Positions 27,501 to 35,016 of a DNA stretch of 64,000 bases are shown one piece after another. Position numbers and translations under genes: made by a program. Each line of letters starts with the position of its first letter. Positions within the stretch are counted from its first letter, which is position 1. A model generated the notes under the pieces. That model ran no database searches, was not told where the DNA came from, and saw nothing but the letters and a program-made list of their open reading frames with translations. The stretch covers positions 1 to 64,000 of the forward strand of contig CAZGNZ010000021.1 of assembly GCA_964527215.1 (NCBI GenBank), written 5' to 3'. Origin of the DNA: CAZGNZ01 sp964527215 (lineage in GTDB: Bacteria > Fidelibacterota > Marinisomatia > SCGC-AAA003-L08 > JACNLC01).

Positions 27501-30379
27501 ATGCATTCATTAATGACTGCGGATGTGTCGGCGGCAACACCGGTTTGGATCCGGACTACTGCTTCGGCTGTACCGATCCCGAGGCTCTGAACTATGATCC
27601 GGATGCCTTCATTGATGACGGCAGCTGTGAATATCCTCCCCAGATTGTTGAATTGGATTTTGGATATTATGACCAGTTCACCGGATTTATGGAAATTGTG
27701 TACAACAACCCCGGTCCGGCAGCAATTGGCGGATTCCAGTTTGACATCACCGGAATTAATATCGTCAGCGTCTCCGGCGGAATGGCTGCAGAATATGGAT
27801 TTATGACATCCGCCAGTGGCTCGACCGTTATCGGTTTCTCCCTGAGCGGAGCCACCATTCCGGTTGGAACAGGTGTTCTGACAGATGTCTATTTCACGGA
27901 TCCAGGCGAATTCGCTTGCTTTGATAACGCCATTATTTCCGGTCCGGCTGATGTTGGTGAATTGGGTGTAGTAACAGGGGACTGTATCCCGTTTGAAGTC
28001 ATTATCTACGGATGTACAGATGATATGGCCTGTAACTATGATCCCGAAGCCACAGACGATGACGGATCTTGTATCTATCCCGAAGGCTGCAACGACTGGT
28101 GTCCCGGTGATCCCGGTCAGCCTGAAATCGAAGACTGCTGGGGTGAATGCGGAGGAACTGCATTTATTGATGACTGCGGCGAATGCGTCGGCGGTTCAAC
28201 CGGTATGGAAGAGAACTGGGCCATGGATTGTAACGGTGACTGCTTCGGAGATGCGTTTGTGAACGACTGCGGATGTGTCGGCGGGAATACCGGTTTGGAT
28301 CCGGAGTACTGCTACGGCTGTACCGATCCGGAAGCATCCAACTACGATCCGGAAGCTTTCATTGACGACGGCTCATGTTACTATATGCCGGATGAATTTG
28401 CGTTTAACCAGTCCACACAGCAGGCATTCTACTTTGTTTTCAATGCCACCATTGCAGATATTGAACTGGAAAGCACTGACTGGATAGGGGCCTTCAAGGA
28501 TGATATCTGTGTGGGTGCTACGGTGTATGATGTGTCAGGAAACACAACCGTTCCAGCCATGGGTGACAGCGGAGCTGAAGAAACAGAGGGCTATATGCTC
28601 ACCGGTGATATTCCGGAATTTGTGATTTATGATGCCTCGGAAGATGCATTCTATGATGCTCAGGTAGTTCCATTGGGTGACCTGACATGGTCGAATCTTG
28701 CCCTGCTGAACATTGAACTGCTCTTCGTTGAAATGGACTGTGCCGGTGTTGTCGGCGGCAGTGCATTCCTCGATGACTGCGGTCAGTGTGTCGGCGGTAC
28801 TACAGGAGCTGAAGAAAACTGGGCGATGGACTGTGCCGGAGACTGTTTCGGCGGAGCTGTCATTGACGATTGCGGTGAATGTGTTCTCGGTTCTACCGGA
28901 CTGGCCTACAACTATGCACAGGATGACTGCGGTGTGTGCTTTGGCAATAATGAAGACATGGACTGTTACGGAGAATGCTTCGGAACAGCCTTCATTGATG
29001 CCTGCGGCGAATGCGTCGGCGGTTCCACCGGAATGGAGGAACTGTGGGCGATGGACTGTGCCGGAGTCTGTTTCGGTGAAGCGTACATGAATGAATGCGG
29101 ATGTGTTGGTGGAACAACCGGACTGGAAGCGGACTTTTGCTACGGCTGCACCAACCCCGATGCTGTCAACTATGATCCTGAAGCAACTATTGATGATGGT
29201 TCATGTATCCTGACTATCACTCAGACGCTGGATCTCCACGACGGTGCAAATCTGGTCAGTTTCTACATTTCATTTGATGATCCCAATATTGCCACGGTAT
29301 TTGCTGACCTGGCCGGCGACCTGACCGGTATCATAGGTGAAGGCGTGGCGGCTCAGCCGCATCCGCTCTTCCCGGATCAGTGGATCGGTTCTCTCTCTGA
29401 GATTGAATTGACCAGCGGTTACTGGCTCACTATGGATGTGGACCGTATGCTGGAATCTGAAGGATATCCCATCGATCCCGGTCTGGTTTATGATCTCCAC
29501 TCGGGGGCAAACCTCATGTCCTACATCTTTGCCGAATCTCAGGGACTGACAGATGCCGTTCCTACTGAGATCATGGATCATTTCACCGGCTGGATCGGCG
29601 AAGGCCTTGCTGCTCAGCCGCATCCGCTCTTCCCGGGACAGTGGATTGGTTCTCTGACCCAGTTTGAAGGCGGTGCCGGTTACTGGGGCATGACCGATCA
29701 GGATATGGCATTCAACTGGAACGATCCCGCACTCAGTCGGTCAACCGGCATGATGGAAGAACCGGCTGTTCCTGCTGAACTGGATTATATCCAATCGACC
29801 GGACAGGCGTTCTACTTCATCGGCAGTGTTGATGCGGATGGTTTTGAACCCACCAGTCAGGACTGGCTCGTAGCCTTCAACAACGGCATTATTGTCGGTG
29901 CCCGTCAGTGGAATGGTGAATACACCGATATCCCGGCCATGGGCAGCGACGGTACTCTGCGGACTTCCGGATATCTCCACGAAGGTGATGTACCGCAGTT
30001 CAAGCTGTACAACAGTGTTACCGGTGAATTGACGGATCTGCAGGGCGATGTTCCGGCCTGGTCCGACAACACCATCTTCAACGTGACCAGCCTGGAAGCT
30101 GTACCGGCCATTCCCGAGGGATTCGTACTCTACAATGCCTATCCCAATCCGTTCAATCCAAGCACCAGCATTTCCTACTCCATCTCCGTACCGGCAGATG
30201 TGCAGGTAGGCGTCTTTGACATGCTGGGGCGTCAGGTGGCGGAACTGGTGAACGAACATCAGGAATCCGGTCTGTATCAGGTAGACTGGAATGCCGGCGA
30301 TATGGCCAGCGGCATCTACTTCGTGAAATTCGTCAGCGGCAATACTGTGAAAACGCAGAAGCTGATGCTGGTGAAATAA
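21590..30379 (+). CDS. Giant secreted Cys-rich repeat protein with cohesin-like modules and Por (T9SS) sorting domain
   Basis: 2929 residues with a GAGGAG ribosome site and a signal peptide (MKSTKAILLLMFSLTLFTGILTAQ). It holds nine cohesin-like beta-sandwich modules: one at ~25-135, seven in the tandem array, and one at ~2020-2135. They share GGFQFDITG then TTVIGFSLTGATIPVG. Between them lie Cys-rich modules of the GCTDPEALNYDP...DDGSCEY and DCEGVCGGSAFIDDCGVC types, whose spaced Asp/Asn residues suggest calcium binding. Later come two copies of a QSTGQAFYF domain and two of a LHxGANLxS domain, then a YPNPFNPSTSI Por sorting tail ending KTQKLMLVK. The protein should be exported by Sec, moved through the type IX system and fixed to the surface. 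Adhesin and scaffold roles are both possible. Confidence 0.85.
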   Translation: MKSTKAILLLMFSLTLFTGILTAQTATLSFGNLDEGAGTVEILMDADQPVAGFQFSISGMNITGASGGSAAAYGMFVSTSGTTLLGFSLTGASIPAGSDILTIVSFDSLTDTEQCLSEPVISGVGGVPFTVDLGPCLGGSSDIPGCTDEMACNYDPEATVDDGSCEYFVDCEGVCGGSAFIDDCGVCSGGTTGHEANSDMDDCGVCFGSNDCFGCTDPSATNYDPDATIDDGSCMYDDQIVNLYIGAVDEGAGTMEIWMNNPGPAPCGGFQFDITGLNILSATGGSAMANGFMVSASGTTVIGFSLTGATIPVGDEVLTIVSFDSPGSEACISNGVISGPPDVGGLLVTVGDCYEFDVIIYGCTDEEACNYNPDATMDDGSCEYFVDCEGVCGGSAFIDDCGVCSGGTTGHEANSDMDDCGVCFGNNEDMDCNGDCFGEAFVNECGCVGGNTGLAEDFCYGCTDPEALNYDPNAFIDDGSCEYPQEQIVNLYIGAVDQGAGTMEIWMNNPGPAPCGGFQFDITGLNILSATGGSAMANGFMVSASGTTVIGFSLTGATIPVGDEVLTIVSFDSPGSEACISNGVISGPPDVGGLLVTVGDCYEFDVIIYGCTDEEACNYNPDATMDDGSCEYFVDCEGVCGGSAFIDDCGVCSGGTTGHEANSDMDECGVCFGNNEDMDCNGDCFGEAFVNECGCVGGNTGLAEDFCYGCTDPEALNYDPNAFIDDGSCEYPQEQIVNLYIGAVDQGAGTMEIWMNNPGPAPCGGFQFDITGLNILSATGGSAMANGFMVSASGTTVIGFSLTGATIPVGDEVLTIVSFDSPGSEACISNGVISGPPDVGGLLVTVGDCYEFDVIIYGCTDEEACNYNPDATMDDGSCEYFVDCEGVCGGSAFIDDCGVCSGGTTGHEANSDIDECGVCFGNNEDMDCNGDCFGEAFVNECGCVGGNTGLAEDFCYGCTDPEALNYDPNAFIDDGSCEYPQEQIVNLYIGAVDQGAGTMEIWMNNPGPAPCGGFQFDITGLNILSATGGSAMANGFMVSASGTTVIGFSLTGATIPVGDEVLTIVSFDSPGSEACISNGVISGPPDVGGLLVTVGDCYEFDVIIYGCTDEEACNYNPDATMDDGSCEYFVDCEGVCGGSAFIDDCGVCSGGTTGHEANSDIDECGVCFGNNEDMDCNGDCFGEAFVNECGCVGGNTGLAEDFCYGCTDPEALNYDPNAFIDDGSCEYPQEQIVNLYIGAVDQGAGTMEIWMNNPGPAPCGGFQFDITGLNILSATGGSAMANGFMVSASGTTVIGFSLTGATIPVGDEVLTIVSFDSPGSEACISNGVISGPPDVGGLLVTVGDCYEFDVIIYGCTDEEACNYNPDATMDDGSCEYFVDCEGVCGGSAFIDDCGVCSGGTTGHEANSDIDDCGVCFGNNEDMDCNGDCFGEAFVNECGCVGGNTGLAEDFCYGCTDPEALNYDPNAFIDDGSCEYPQEQIVNLYIGAVDQGAGTMEIWMNNPGPAPCGGFQFDITGLNILSATGGSAMANGFMVSASGTTVIGFSLTGATIPVGDEVLTIVSFDSPGSEACISNGVISGPPDVGGLLVTVGDCYEFDVIIYGCTDEEACNYNPDATMDDGSCEYFVDCEGVCGGSAFIDDCGVCSGGTTGHEANSDIDECGVCFGNNEDMDCNGDCFGEAFVNECGCVGGNTGLAEDFCYGCTDPEALNYDPNAFIDDGSCEYPQEQIVNLYIGAVDQGAGTMEIWMNNPGPAPCGGFQFDITGLNILSATGGSAMANGFMVSASGTTVIGFSLTGATIPVGDEVLTIVSFDSPGSEACISNGVISGPPDVGGLLVTVGDCYEFDVIIYGCTDEEACNYNPDATMDDGSCEYFVDCEGVCGGSAFIDDCGVCSGGTTGHEANSDIDECGVCFGNNEDMDCNGDCFGEAFIDNCGICSGGNTGHEADSDIDDCGVCFGNNEDMDCNGDCFGDAFINDCGCVGGNTGLDPDYCFGCTDPEALNYDPDAFIDDGSCEYPPQIVELDFGYYDQFTGFMEIVYNNPGPAAIGGFQFDITGINIVSVSGGMAAEYGFMTSASGSTVIGFSLSGATIPVGTGVLTDVYFTDPGEFACFDNAIISGPADVGELGVVTGDCIPFEVIIYGCTDDMACNYDPEATDDDGSCIYPEGCNDWCPGDPGQPEIEDCWGECGGTAFIDDCGECVGGSTGMEENWAMDCNGDCFGDAFVNDCGCVGGNTGLDPEYCYGCTDPEASNYDPEAFIDDGSCYYMPDEFAFNQSTQQAFYFVFNATIADIELESTDWIGAFKDDICVGATVYDVSGNTTVPAMGDSGAEETEGYMLTGDIPEFVIYDASEDAFYDAQVVPLGDLTWSNLALLNIELLFVEMDCAGVVGGSAFLDDCGQCVGGTTGAEENWAMDCAGDCFGGAVIDDCGECVLGSTGLAYNYAQDDCGVCFGNNEDMDCYGECFGTAFIDACGECVGGSTGMEELWAMDCAGVCFGEAYMNECGCVGGTTGLEADFCYGCTNPDAVNYDPEATIDDGSCILTITQTLDLHDGANLVSFYISFDDPNIATVFADLAGDLTGIIGEGVAAQPHPLFPDQWIGSLSEIELTSGYWLTMDVDRMLESEGYPIDPGLVYDLHSGANLMSYIFAESQGLTDAVPTEIMDHFTGWIGEGLAAQPHPLFPGQWIGSLTQFEGGAGYWGMTDQDMAFNWNDPALSRSTGMMEEPAVPAELDYIQSTGQAFYFIGSVDADGFEPTSQDWLVAFNNGIIVGARQWNGEYTDIPAMGSDGTLRTSGYLHEGDVPQFKLYNSVTGELTDLQGDVPAWSDNTIFNVTSLEAVPAIPEGFVLYNAYPNPFNPSTSISYSISVPADVQVGVFDMLGRQVAELVNEHQESGLYQVDWNAGDMASGIYFVKFVSGNTVKTQKLMLVK
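22340..27371 (+). repeat. Seven near-identical 744-bp tandem repeats (248 residues each)
   Basis: The unit (a cohesin-like module plus three Cys-rich modules) repeats at exactly 744 bases: matching points fall at 22340, 23084, 23828, 24572, 25316, 26060 and 26804. Copies differ at only a few positions, mainly in the SDMD/SDID and DDCG/DECG codons near the end of each unit. The last copy breaks off at about 27371. Near-identity at silent positions shows recent amplification or gene conversion. Copy number may vary between strains, and an assembly could collapse or expand it. Confidence 0.93.
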
Positions 30380-30397
30380 ACCTCATTTTTATCCTGC

Positions 30398-30428
30398 GAG
30401 AAAGGGCGGTTATCCGCCCTTTCTCATT
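30398..30428 (+). terminator. Terminator after the giant repeat gene
   Basis: A perfect 12-bp stem, GAGAAAGGGCGG pairing with CCGCCCTTTCTC around a TTAT loop, 18 bases after the stop codon. It is followed by ATTTCC, so the U-tract is short, but the stem is strong. Confidence 0.8.
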
Positions 30429-30492
30429 TCCGGACCTGTTTAAAAATTAATGGATAAATACGCCTATAAATGTCGTATATTAGTCGGCCGGA

Positions 30493-31461
30493 ATGCAGCC
30501 ACTGTACATTCCGGGTAAAGCGGCTATGGGAAGGAATCTACCGGTGAAAAAAACAGCCTCGGGCAGAAAAATCCTCAGCAGCATTGTGGAATCCATTCTG
30601 GAAAGCTATGCACAGACCGGCGGTGTGAATCATAGTGACGGAGCCAACCTTCCGTCCCGGGAACATATTGTGGATATTCTGGAGCAGCTTCGAAAGCTGA
30701 TCTTTCCCGGATACTACGATCACAGGGCAGTGGACGAGTCCATTCTGCCATACACCACAGGTGAACGGGTGGTCTGGCTGTATAAGCATCTTAGTGAAGA
30801 AATTCTGAAATGTCTCTGCTACGAATGCGATTCCTCAGAGAACTGCCGGGATTTCAACCACTGCCAAAAGCAGGCGGACCAGCTGTCAGAAGCGCTGCTC
30901 AATGCCATTCCCGAACTTCGGAGTCAGCTGAAACTGGATGTACAGGCCGCGCTGGAGGGCGATCCCGCGGCAGTGGATGCGGATGAGGTCATAATGGCTT
31001 ATCCCAGCGTTACAGCCATAACCGTCCATAGAATTGCCCATTTTCTCCACCAGCAGAAGGTACCGCTGCTGCCCAGAATCATGAGCGAATATATTCACCG
31101 TCAAACAGGCATTGACATCCATCCGGGAGCCACAATCGGGGAATCGTTTTTTATTGATCACGGAACCGGGGTTGTGATTGGCGAAACCACTGTCATAGGA
31201 AGCCATGTCAAGCTGTATCAGGGCGTTACACTGGGGGCACTGAGTGTGGAACGTACCCTTCGAGGTTCGCGCAGACACCCGACGATTGAGGATGATGTCA
31301 CCATCTATGCCGGCGCCACAATCCTGGGTGGAGAAACCGTCATCGGCCGGGGCAGCACCATCGGAGGCAATGTCTGGATCATTGAATCTGTCCCGCCGAA
31401 CACAAAAATATATAATCGACCCGATGAGAAAAAAACTGAATATCATCTCAATCATGATTAG
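30493..31461 (+). CDS. cysE: Serine O-acetyltransferase
   Basis: 322 residues. The N-terminal ~150 are helical with a Cys-containing insert (CLCYECDSSENC). The family core follows: AVDADEVIMAYPSVTAITVHRIAHFLH, then the left-handed beta-helix with IDIHPGATIG, FFIDHGTGVVIGETTVIG, VKLYQGVTLGA and a RHPTIEDDVTIYAGATILGG stretch. The catalytic Asp-His pair lies in the DHGTGVVIGE region. It transfers acetyl from acetyl-CoA to serine, giving O-acetylserine for cysteine synthesis. This long form with an N-terminal extension is of the EpsC/SAT type common in Bacteroidota. The cysteine synthase gene starts 43 bases downstream. Confidence 0.93.
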   Translation: MQPLYIPGKAAMGRNLPVKKTASGRKILSSIVESILESYAQTGGVNHSDGANLPSREHIVDILEQLRKLIFPGYYDHRAVDESILPYTTGERVVWLYKHLSEEILKCLCYECDSSENCRDFNHCQKQADQLSEALLNAIPELRSQLKLDVQAALEGDPAAVDADEVIMAYPSVTAITVHRIAHFLHQQKVPLLPRIMSEYIHRQTGIDIHPGATIGESFFIDHGTGVVIGETTVIGSHVKLYQGVTLGALSVERTLRGSRRHPTIEDDVTIYAGATILGGETVIGRGSTIGGNVWIIESVPPNTKIYNRPDEKKTEYHLNHD

Positions 31462-31504
31462 AGGTGTGGCGGAATGGGTTAACTGAAAGGGACAATGCGC
31501 GTTT

Positions 31505-32437
31505 ATGAGAATTGCTGAAGATATCACCAGACTGATTGGGAACACGCCACTGGTTTTCCTGAACCGCGTAACCTCCGACTGTCTGGCACGGGTGGCTGCC
31601 AAACTGGAATTTTTCAATCCCTGCGGCAGTGTAAAAGACCGGGTGGGTGTCAATATGATTACCGAGGCCGAGAATGCCGGTCACGTCCATCCCGGAACAG
31701 TTGTTGTTGAACCAACCAGCGGCAATACCGGTATAGGGCTTGCCTTCACATGCGCGGCGCGGGGATACCGGCTGATCCTGACCATGCCGGATACGATGAG
31801 CATCGAACGTCGCCGACTACTGACCGCCCTAGGTGCTGAACTGGTGCTGACACCCGGGTCCGAGGGAATGAAAGGAGCGATTCAAAAAGCAGAAGAAATT
31901 GCCGCAGATTTACCGAATACGTATATCCCCATGCAGTTTGCAAATCCAGCCAATCCGGGTATACATCGTGAAACCACTGCTTTTGAGATCTGGAACGATA
32001 CTGACGGTAAGGCTGATATTTTGGTTGCAGGTGTTGGTACGGGAGGATCTATCACAGGGATAGCTGAAATGATCAAGTCCCGAAATCCCAATTTTCAGGC
32101 AGTGGCTGTTGAACCGGAGGAATCACAAGTGCTTTCCGGCGGACAACCCGGACCGCATCGGATCATGGGAATCGGTGCCGGTTTCATTCCCGAAATTCTG
32201 AATCTTGATGTGATTGATGACATCATCAAGGTTTCAGCAGATGATGCCATGAAAATGGCCCGCAGAATGGCCAAAGAAGAAGGAATCCTGTGCGGTATCA
32301 GCTGCGGTGCTGCAGTGGCTGCAGCGGTTAGACTGGGGAAACGGGAAGAAAATGCCGGAAAGCTGATTGTCACAATTCTGCCGGATACCGGGGAACGGTA
32401 TCTCTCAACTGAGCTGTTCAGTGATCTGGAAAGCTGA
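31505..32437 (+). CDS. cysK: Cysteine synthase A (O-acetylserine sulfhydrylase)
   Basis: 310 residues of the fold-type II PLP family. The PLP lysine is K44 in NPCGSVKDR. EPTSGNTGIGLAF is the substrate loop, GVGTGGSITG the phosphate-binding loop, and TILPDTGERYLSTELF the C-terminal family signature. It replaces the acetyl group of O-acetylserine with sulfide to give cysteine. Placement directly after cysE completes the pathway and suggests one operon. No strong ribosome site precedes the ATG. Cysteine supply fits a genome that encodes very Cys-rich secreted proteins. Confidence 0.96.
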   Translation: MRIAEDITRLIGNTPLVFLNRVTSDCLARVAAKLEFFNPCGSVKDRVGVNMITEAENAGHVHPGTVVVEPTSGNTGIGLAFTCAARGYRLILTMPDTMSIERRRLLTALGAELVLTPGSEGMKGAIQKAEEIAADLPNTYIPMQFANPANPGIHRETTAFEIWNDTDGKADILVAGVGTGGSITGIAEMIKSRNPNFQAVAVEPEESQVLSGGQPGPHRIMGIGAGFIPEILNLDVIDDIIKVSADDAMKMARRMAKEEGILCGISCGAAVAAAVRLGKREENAGKLIVTILPDTGERYLSTELFSDLES

Positions 32438-32460
32438 ATTTCAAATCGGCTGAAACAGAC

Positions 32461-34911
32461 CTATTCCGAGTCACCAATCAGAATAAACGGTGCCCAATAG
32501 TATGGATCGCTGTATTCCGGATCGTTGAGCAGGCTGAGCTGAGCTTCCCGCAGAGCGGATGCGGATCGTTCCCGCTGGTGAAAACTGCGGTGAAAACGAA
32601 TCATTAGTTCCTTGGTGGATTTGTCATCCACATTCCACAATGATGCCACCACCGTGGGTACGCCGGCGGTAAAAAAGGCCCGGGTAAGCCCCAGCATTCC
32701 TTCTCCTGCCACATATTTTCCAGCCGCCGTCTTGCAGGCACTAAGCACTACCAAATCGGCATTTAACTCCATCCTGATTATGTCCCTGGCTTCTAGAAAT
32801 CCAAATACGCCGTTCTCCTGACTCAGGGCAATGGCGGAATACATAGGGAATTCCTCATCCGTAAATGCATGAGTGGCAAAATGCAGAATACCGTAATCTC
32901 CAGCCATTTCCATGAAACGGGTTTTCGTGGCTTCCTCCTGCATCAGGATTTGGGCTCTTGATTCATACACACTTTGAATTCCCTCCAGCTCAGATCGGGT
33001 TGCCGGAAGCGGGGTCAGCGGCATGAGCCGGTCCCGCCATCCTCGTTTCTGCTGTTCATCTCCGCTGAAATCGGGGTCGCCGAACCCCAACAGCGTGCCC
33101 GTACCGTAATTTCCAATACTGCGCACAATATTCAGGGTGGTCAGTGACGGTGTGTAATAAATGGAATAATCTTCAATCAGATAACGGCCGGTATCTGGTG
33201 AAATCAGAGCCTGAAAGGGCAGGAAATTCAGTTTGCCGTCCGGAATAATGCAGAGCCGCCGTCGTTCCTGGATGAATTCCAGGATTGGTGAAATTAATAT
33301 TTCATACAGGTCTTGGGCAGCTTCCCGGTTCCATTCGCTGGTTTTCCGGATTATGGATGAAATCAGTTTTTCAATTCGGTTTTTGGAGATATTGGTTTCC
33401 GCAACTTCGAGAATTGAACGCGAAAGCACCATGATGATAAGACGGTCCGGCAGCATCAGATAATACAGCGCCGCTTCATCCCGGCTCATCAGCAGACGGG
33501 CTTTTCGAATGTCAATGGCTTCACTCAGCCCCCGCATTTCCTTCAGCTCGGGATGGCGCAGATAAAGGTTTTCCTCGAACTCGTTCAGTTCCAGTCTGAG
33601 TTGATCGCGCTGCCTGGCAAGTTTTTCAAATTCCGACTGTTGGGAAATTTTCAGGCTGGCCAGTGCATGATTCAGGTTTGCCAGATCCACCTTCAGTCGG
33701 CGTTCCGTTTCCAGATCATCCGATGTCATTATATGTGCGAGATCGATATCTCCCCGGATGATAATATCCAGAAGCGTACGAGCCTTCATTTTTTCAAAAA
33801 TCCGGAATACGTCCTGATTCCTGCCGAGTCTGACGCAGGTGGTGATGGCCAGGTCGTAGATCTCCGCCACACTGCTGATGAATCCGGTCTGATGCATGTC
33901 AATCAGCAGATTGCTTCTTATTTTTTCTAGAACATCAATGGCAGTCGCAAAATGATCGGCCGCGCCTTCATCATTTCCCTGCCGGCTTTTCAAACGTCCA
34001 AGGGAAACATGGGCTTTGTAGGTATAATCCTCCATCCCCGTTTTCTGAGCCAGCTGAAGCGCCTGAACCAGAAATCTTTCAGCACTTTCCTCATTTTCCA
34101 GCAGTGAATATACATCCCCAATGTCGCGATAGTCAGCAAACAGGCGACTGGTGGAACCTGTCTCCTGATTCAACCTTAAACTCTCGGAATAGCGCTGGAT
34201 TGCTGTTTGATAATCACCGGTACAGAGATAATTGTTGCCCAGATCGTGGGCAATGGCCGCCAGCGCACGGTTGACGGCTGCACCGGATATCTGCTGTTGG
34301 GTTTTAATATTGTTCAGCATGCTTCGGCTGTGGGTAAGGAATTCAATGGACTGACCGTAACTTTGCCGTTCTTTATGAATGTTGGCAATGTTGATCATTG
34401 TATTGGCTGCACCCAGCAGATTGCCGTGCTGCTGTTTTATTTCAAGACTTTTCTGGAATGCATTCAGTGCCCGGTCGAACTGCCACAAATTCTTGTAAAC
34501 CAAGCCGATATTGTTTTGCGCCTTCGCTTCAGTTTCCGTATCACCGCAATTCCGGGACAGCTTCAGACTTCTTTGGAAGAGCTCCAAAGCATCCGAGTAT
34601 TCTGACAGCCGTTTAAGAAGAACTCCGATTTTGTTGAACAGTATCGCCGTCAGTTCCGTGTTTTGAAGTTTGGAATAAATGTCCGCCGCGGTCTGCCATA
34701 CCCGAATGGCATCACGGTAGCGGAAATTTCGAAAATACAGTTCACCCAGATGTTCATGAAGGATTCTTGCCTGTTCATTTTCAGCACCCCTCTCGGGAAG
34801 TTCGGCAAGAGCTTCCTGCAGGAGTTTTATGGATTCTTCCGTATTGATATGCTGAATCAGATCAGCATCAAGCAGCAGCTGGTCGATGCGGTTTTCAGGG
34901 TTTTGTATCAT
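32461..34911 (-). CDS. TPR-CHAT protein (caspase-like peptidase family)
   Basis: 816 residues, cytoplasmic, with no signal peptide. About nine TPR units fill residues ~30-360 (for example YSDALELFQRSLKLSRN and FDRALNAFQKSLEIKQ). A helical linker follows, and the CHAT domain fills ~500-816. The predicted catalytic pair is H681 in LHFATHAF and C726 in VVLSACKTA. PTVVASLWNVDD and the C-terminal PYYWAPFILIGD are CHAT signatures. CHAT proteases are related to separases and caspases and often cut a partner after a TPR sensor is triggered, as in some gasdermin and Craspase systems. No obvious substrate gene lies beside it; the cysK gene ends 23 bases away on the opposite strand. Confidence 0.88.
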   Translation of the reverse strand: MIQNPENRIDQLLLDADLIQHINTEESIKLLQEALAELPERGAENEQARILHEHLGELYFRNFRYRDAIRVWQTAADIYSKLQNTELTAILFNKIGVLLKRLSEYSDALELFQRSLKLSRNCGDTETEAKAQNNIGLVYKNLWQFDRALNAFQKSLEIKQQHGNLLGAANTMINIANIHKERQSYGQSIEFLTHSRSMLNNIKTQQQISGAAVNRALAAIAHDLGNNYLCTGDYQTAIQRYSESLRLNQETGSTSRLFADYRDIGDVYSLLENEESAERFLVQALQLAQKTGMEDYTYKAHVSLGRLKSRQGNDEGAADHFATAIDVLEKIRSNLLIDMHQTGFISSVAEIYDLAITTCVRLGRNQDVFRIFEKMKARTLLDIIIRGDIDLAHIMTSDDLETERRLKVDLANLNHALASLKISQQSEFEKLARQRDQLRLELNEFEENLYLRHPELKEMRGLSEAIDIRKARLLMSRDEAALYYLMLPDRLIIMVLSRSILEVAETNISKNRIEKLISSIIRKTSEWNREAAQDLYEILISPILEFIQERRRLCIIPDGKLNFLPFQALISPDTGRYLIEDYSIYYTPSLTTLNIVRSIGNYGTGTLLGFGDPDFSGDEQQKRGWRDRLMPLTPLPATRSELEGIQSVYESRAQILMQEEATKTRFMEMAGDYGILHFATHAFTDEEFPMYSAIALSQENGVFGFLEARDIIRMELNADLVVLSACKTAAGKYVAGEGMLGLTRAFFTAGVPTVVASLWNVDDKSTKELMIRFHRSFHQRERSASALREAQLSLLNDPEYSDPYYWAPFILIGDSE

Positions 34912-35016
34912 AATTACGAACTTTTAAGATGACATGAAGCTGCATTGGACCGGATCAATTCTATCTAAATGCCGGCAGCGCGGGTTCATTCCATTTTTGA
35001 AATTATCCGGGCGCTG

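Noticed and set aside
29270..30259. Antisense frames of 117 and 172 codons in the giant gene's end
   Set aside because: Shadows of the coding strand, with no supporting signals.
31461..31504. GTGGCGGAATGGGTTAACT-like tRNA 5' end between cysE and cysK
   Set aside because: No matching acceptor, anticodon or T-arm follows, so it is not a tRNA gene.
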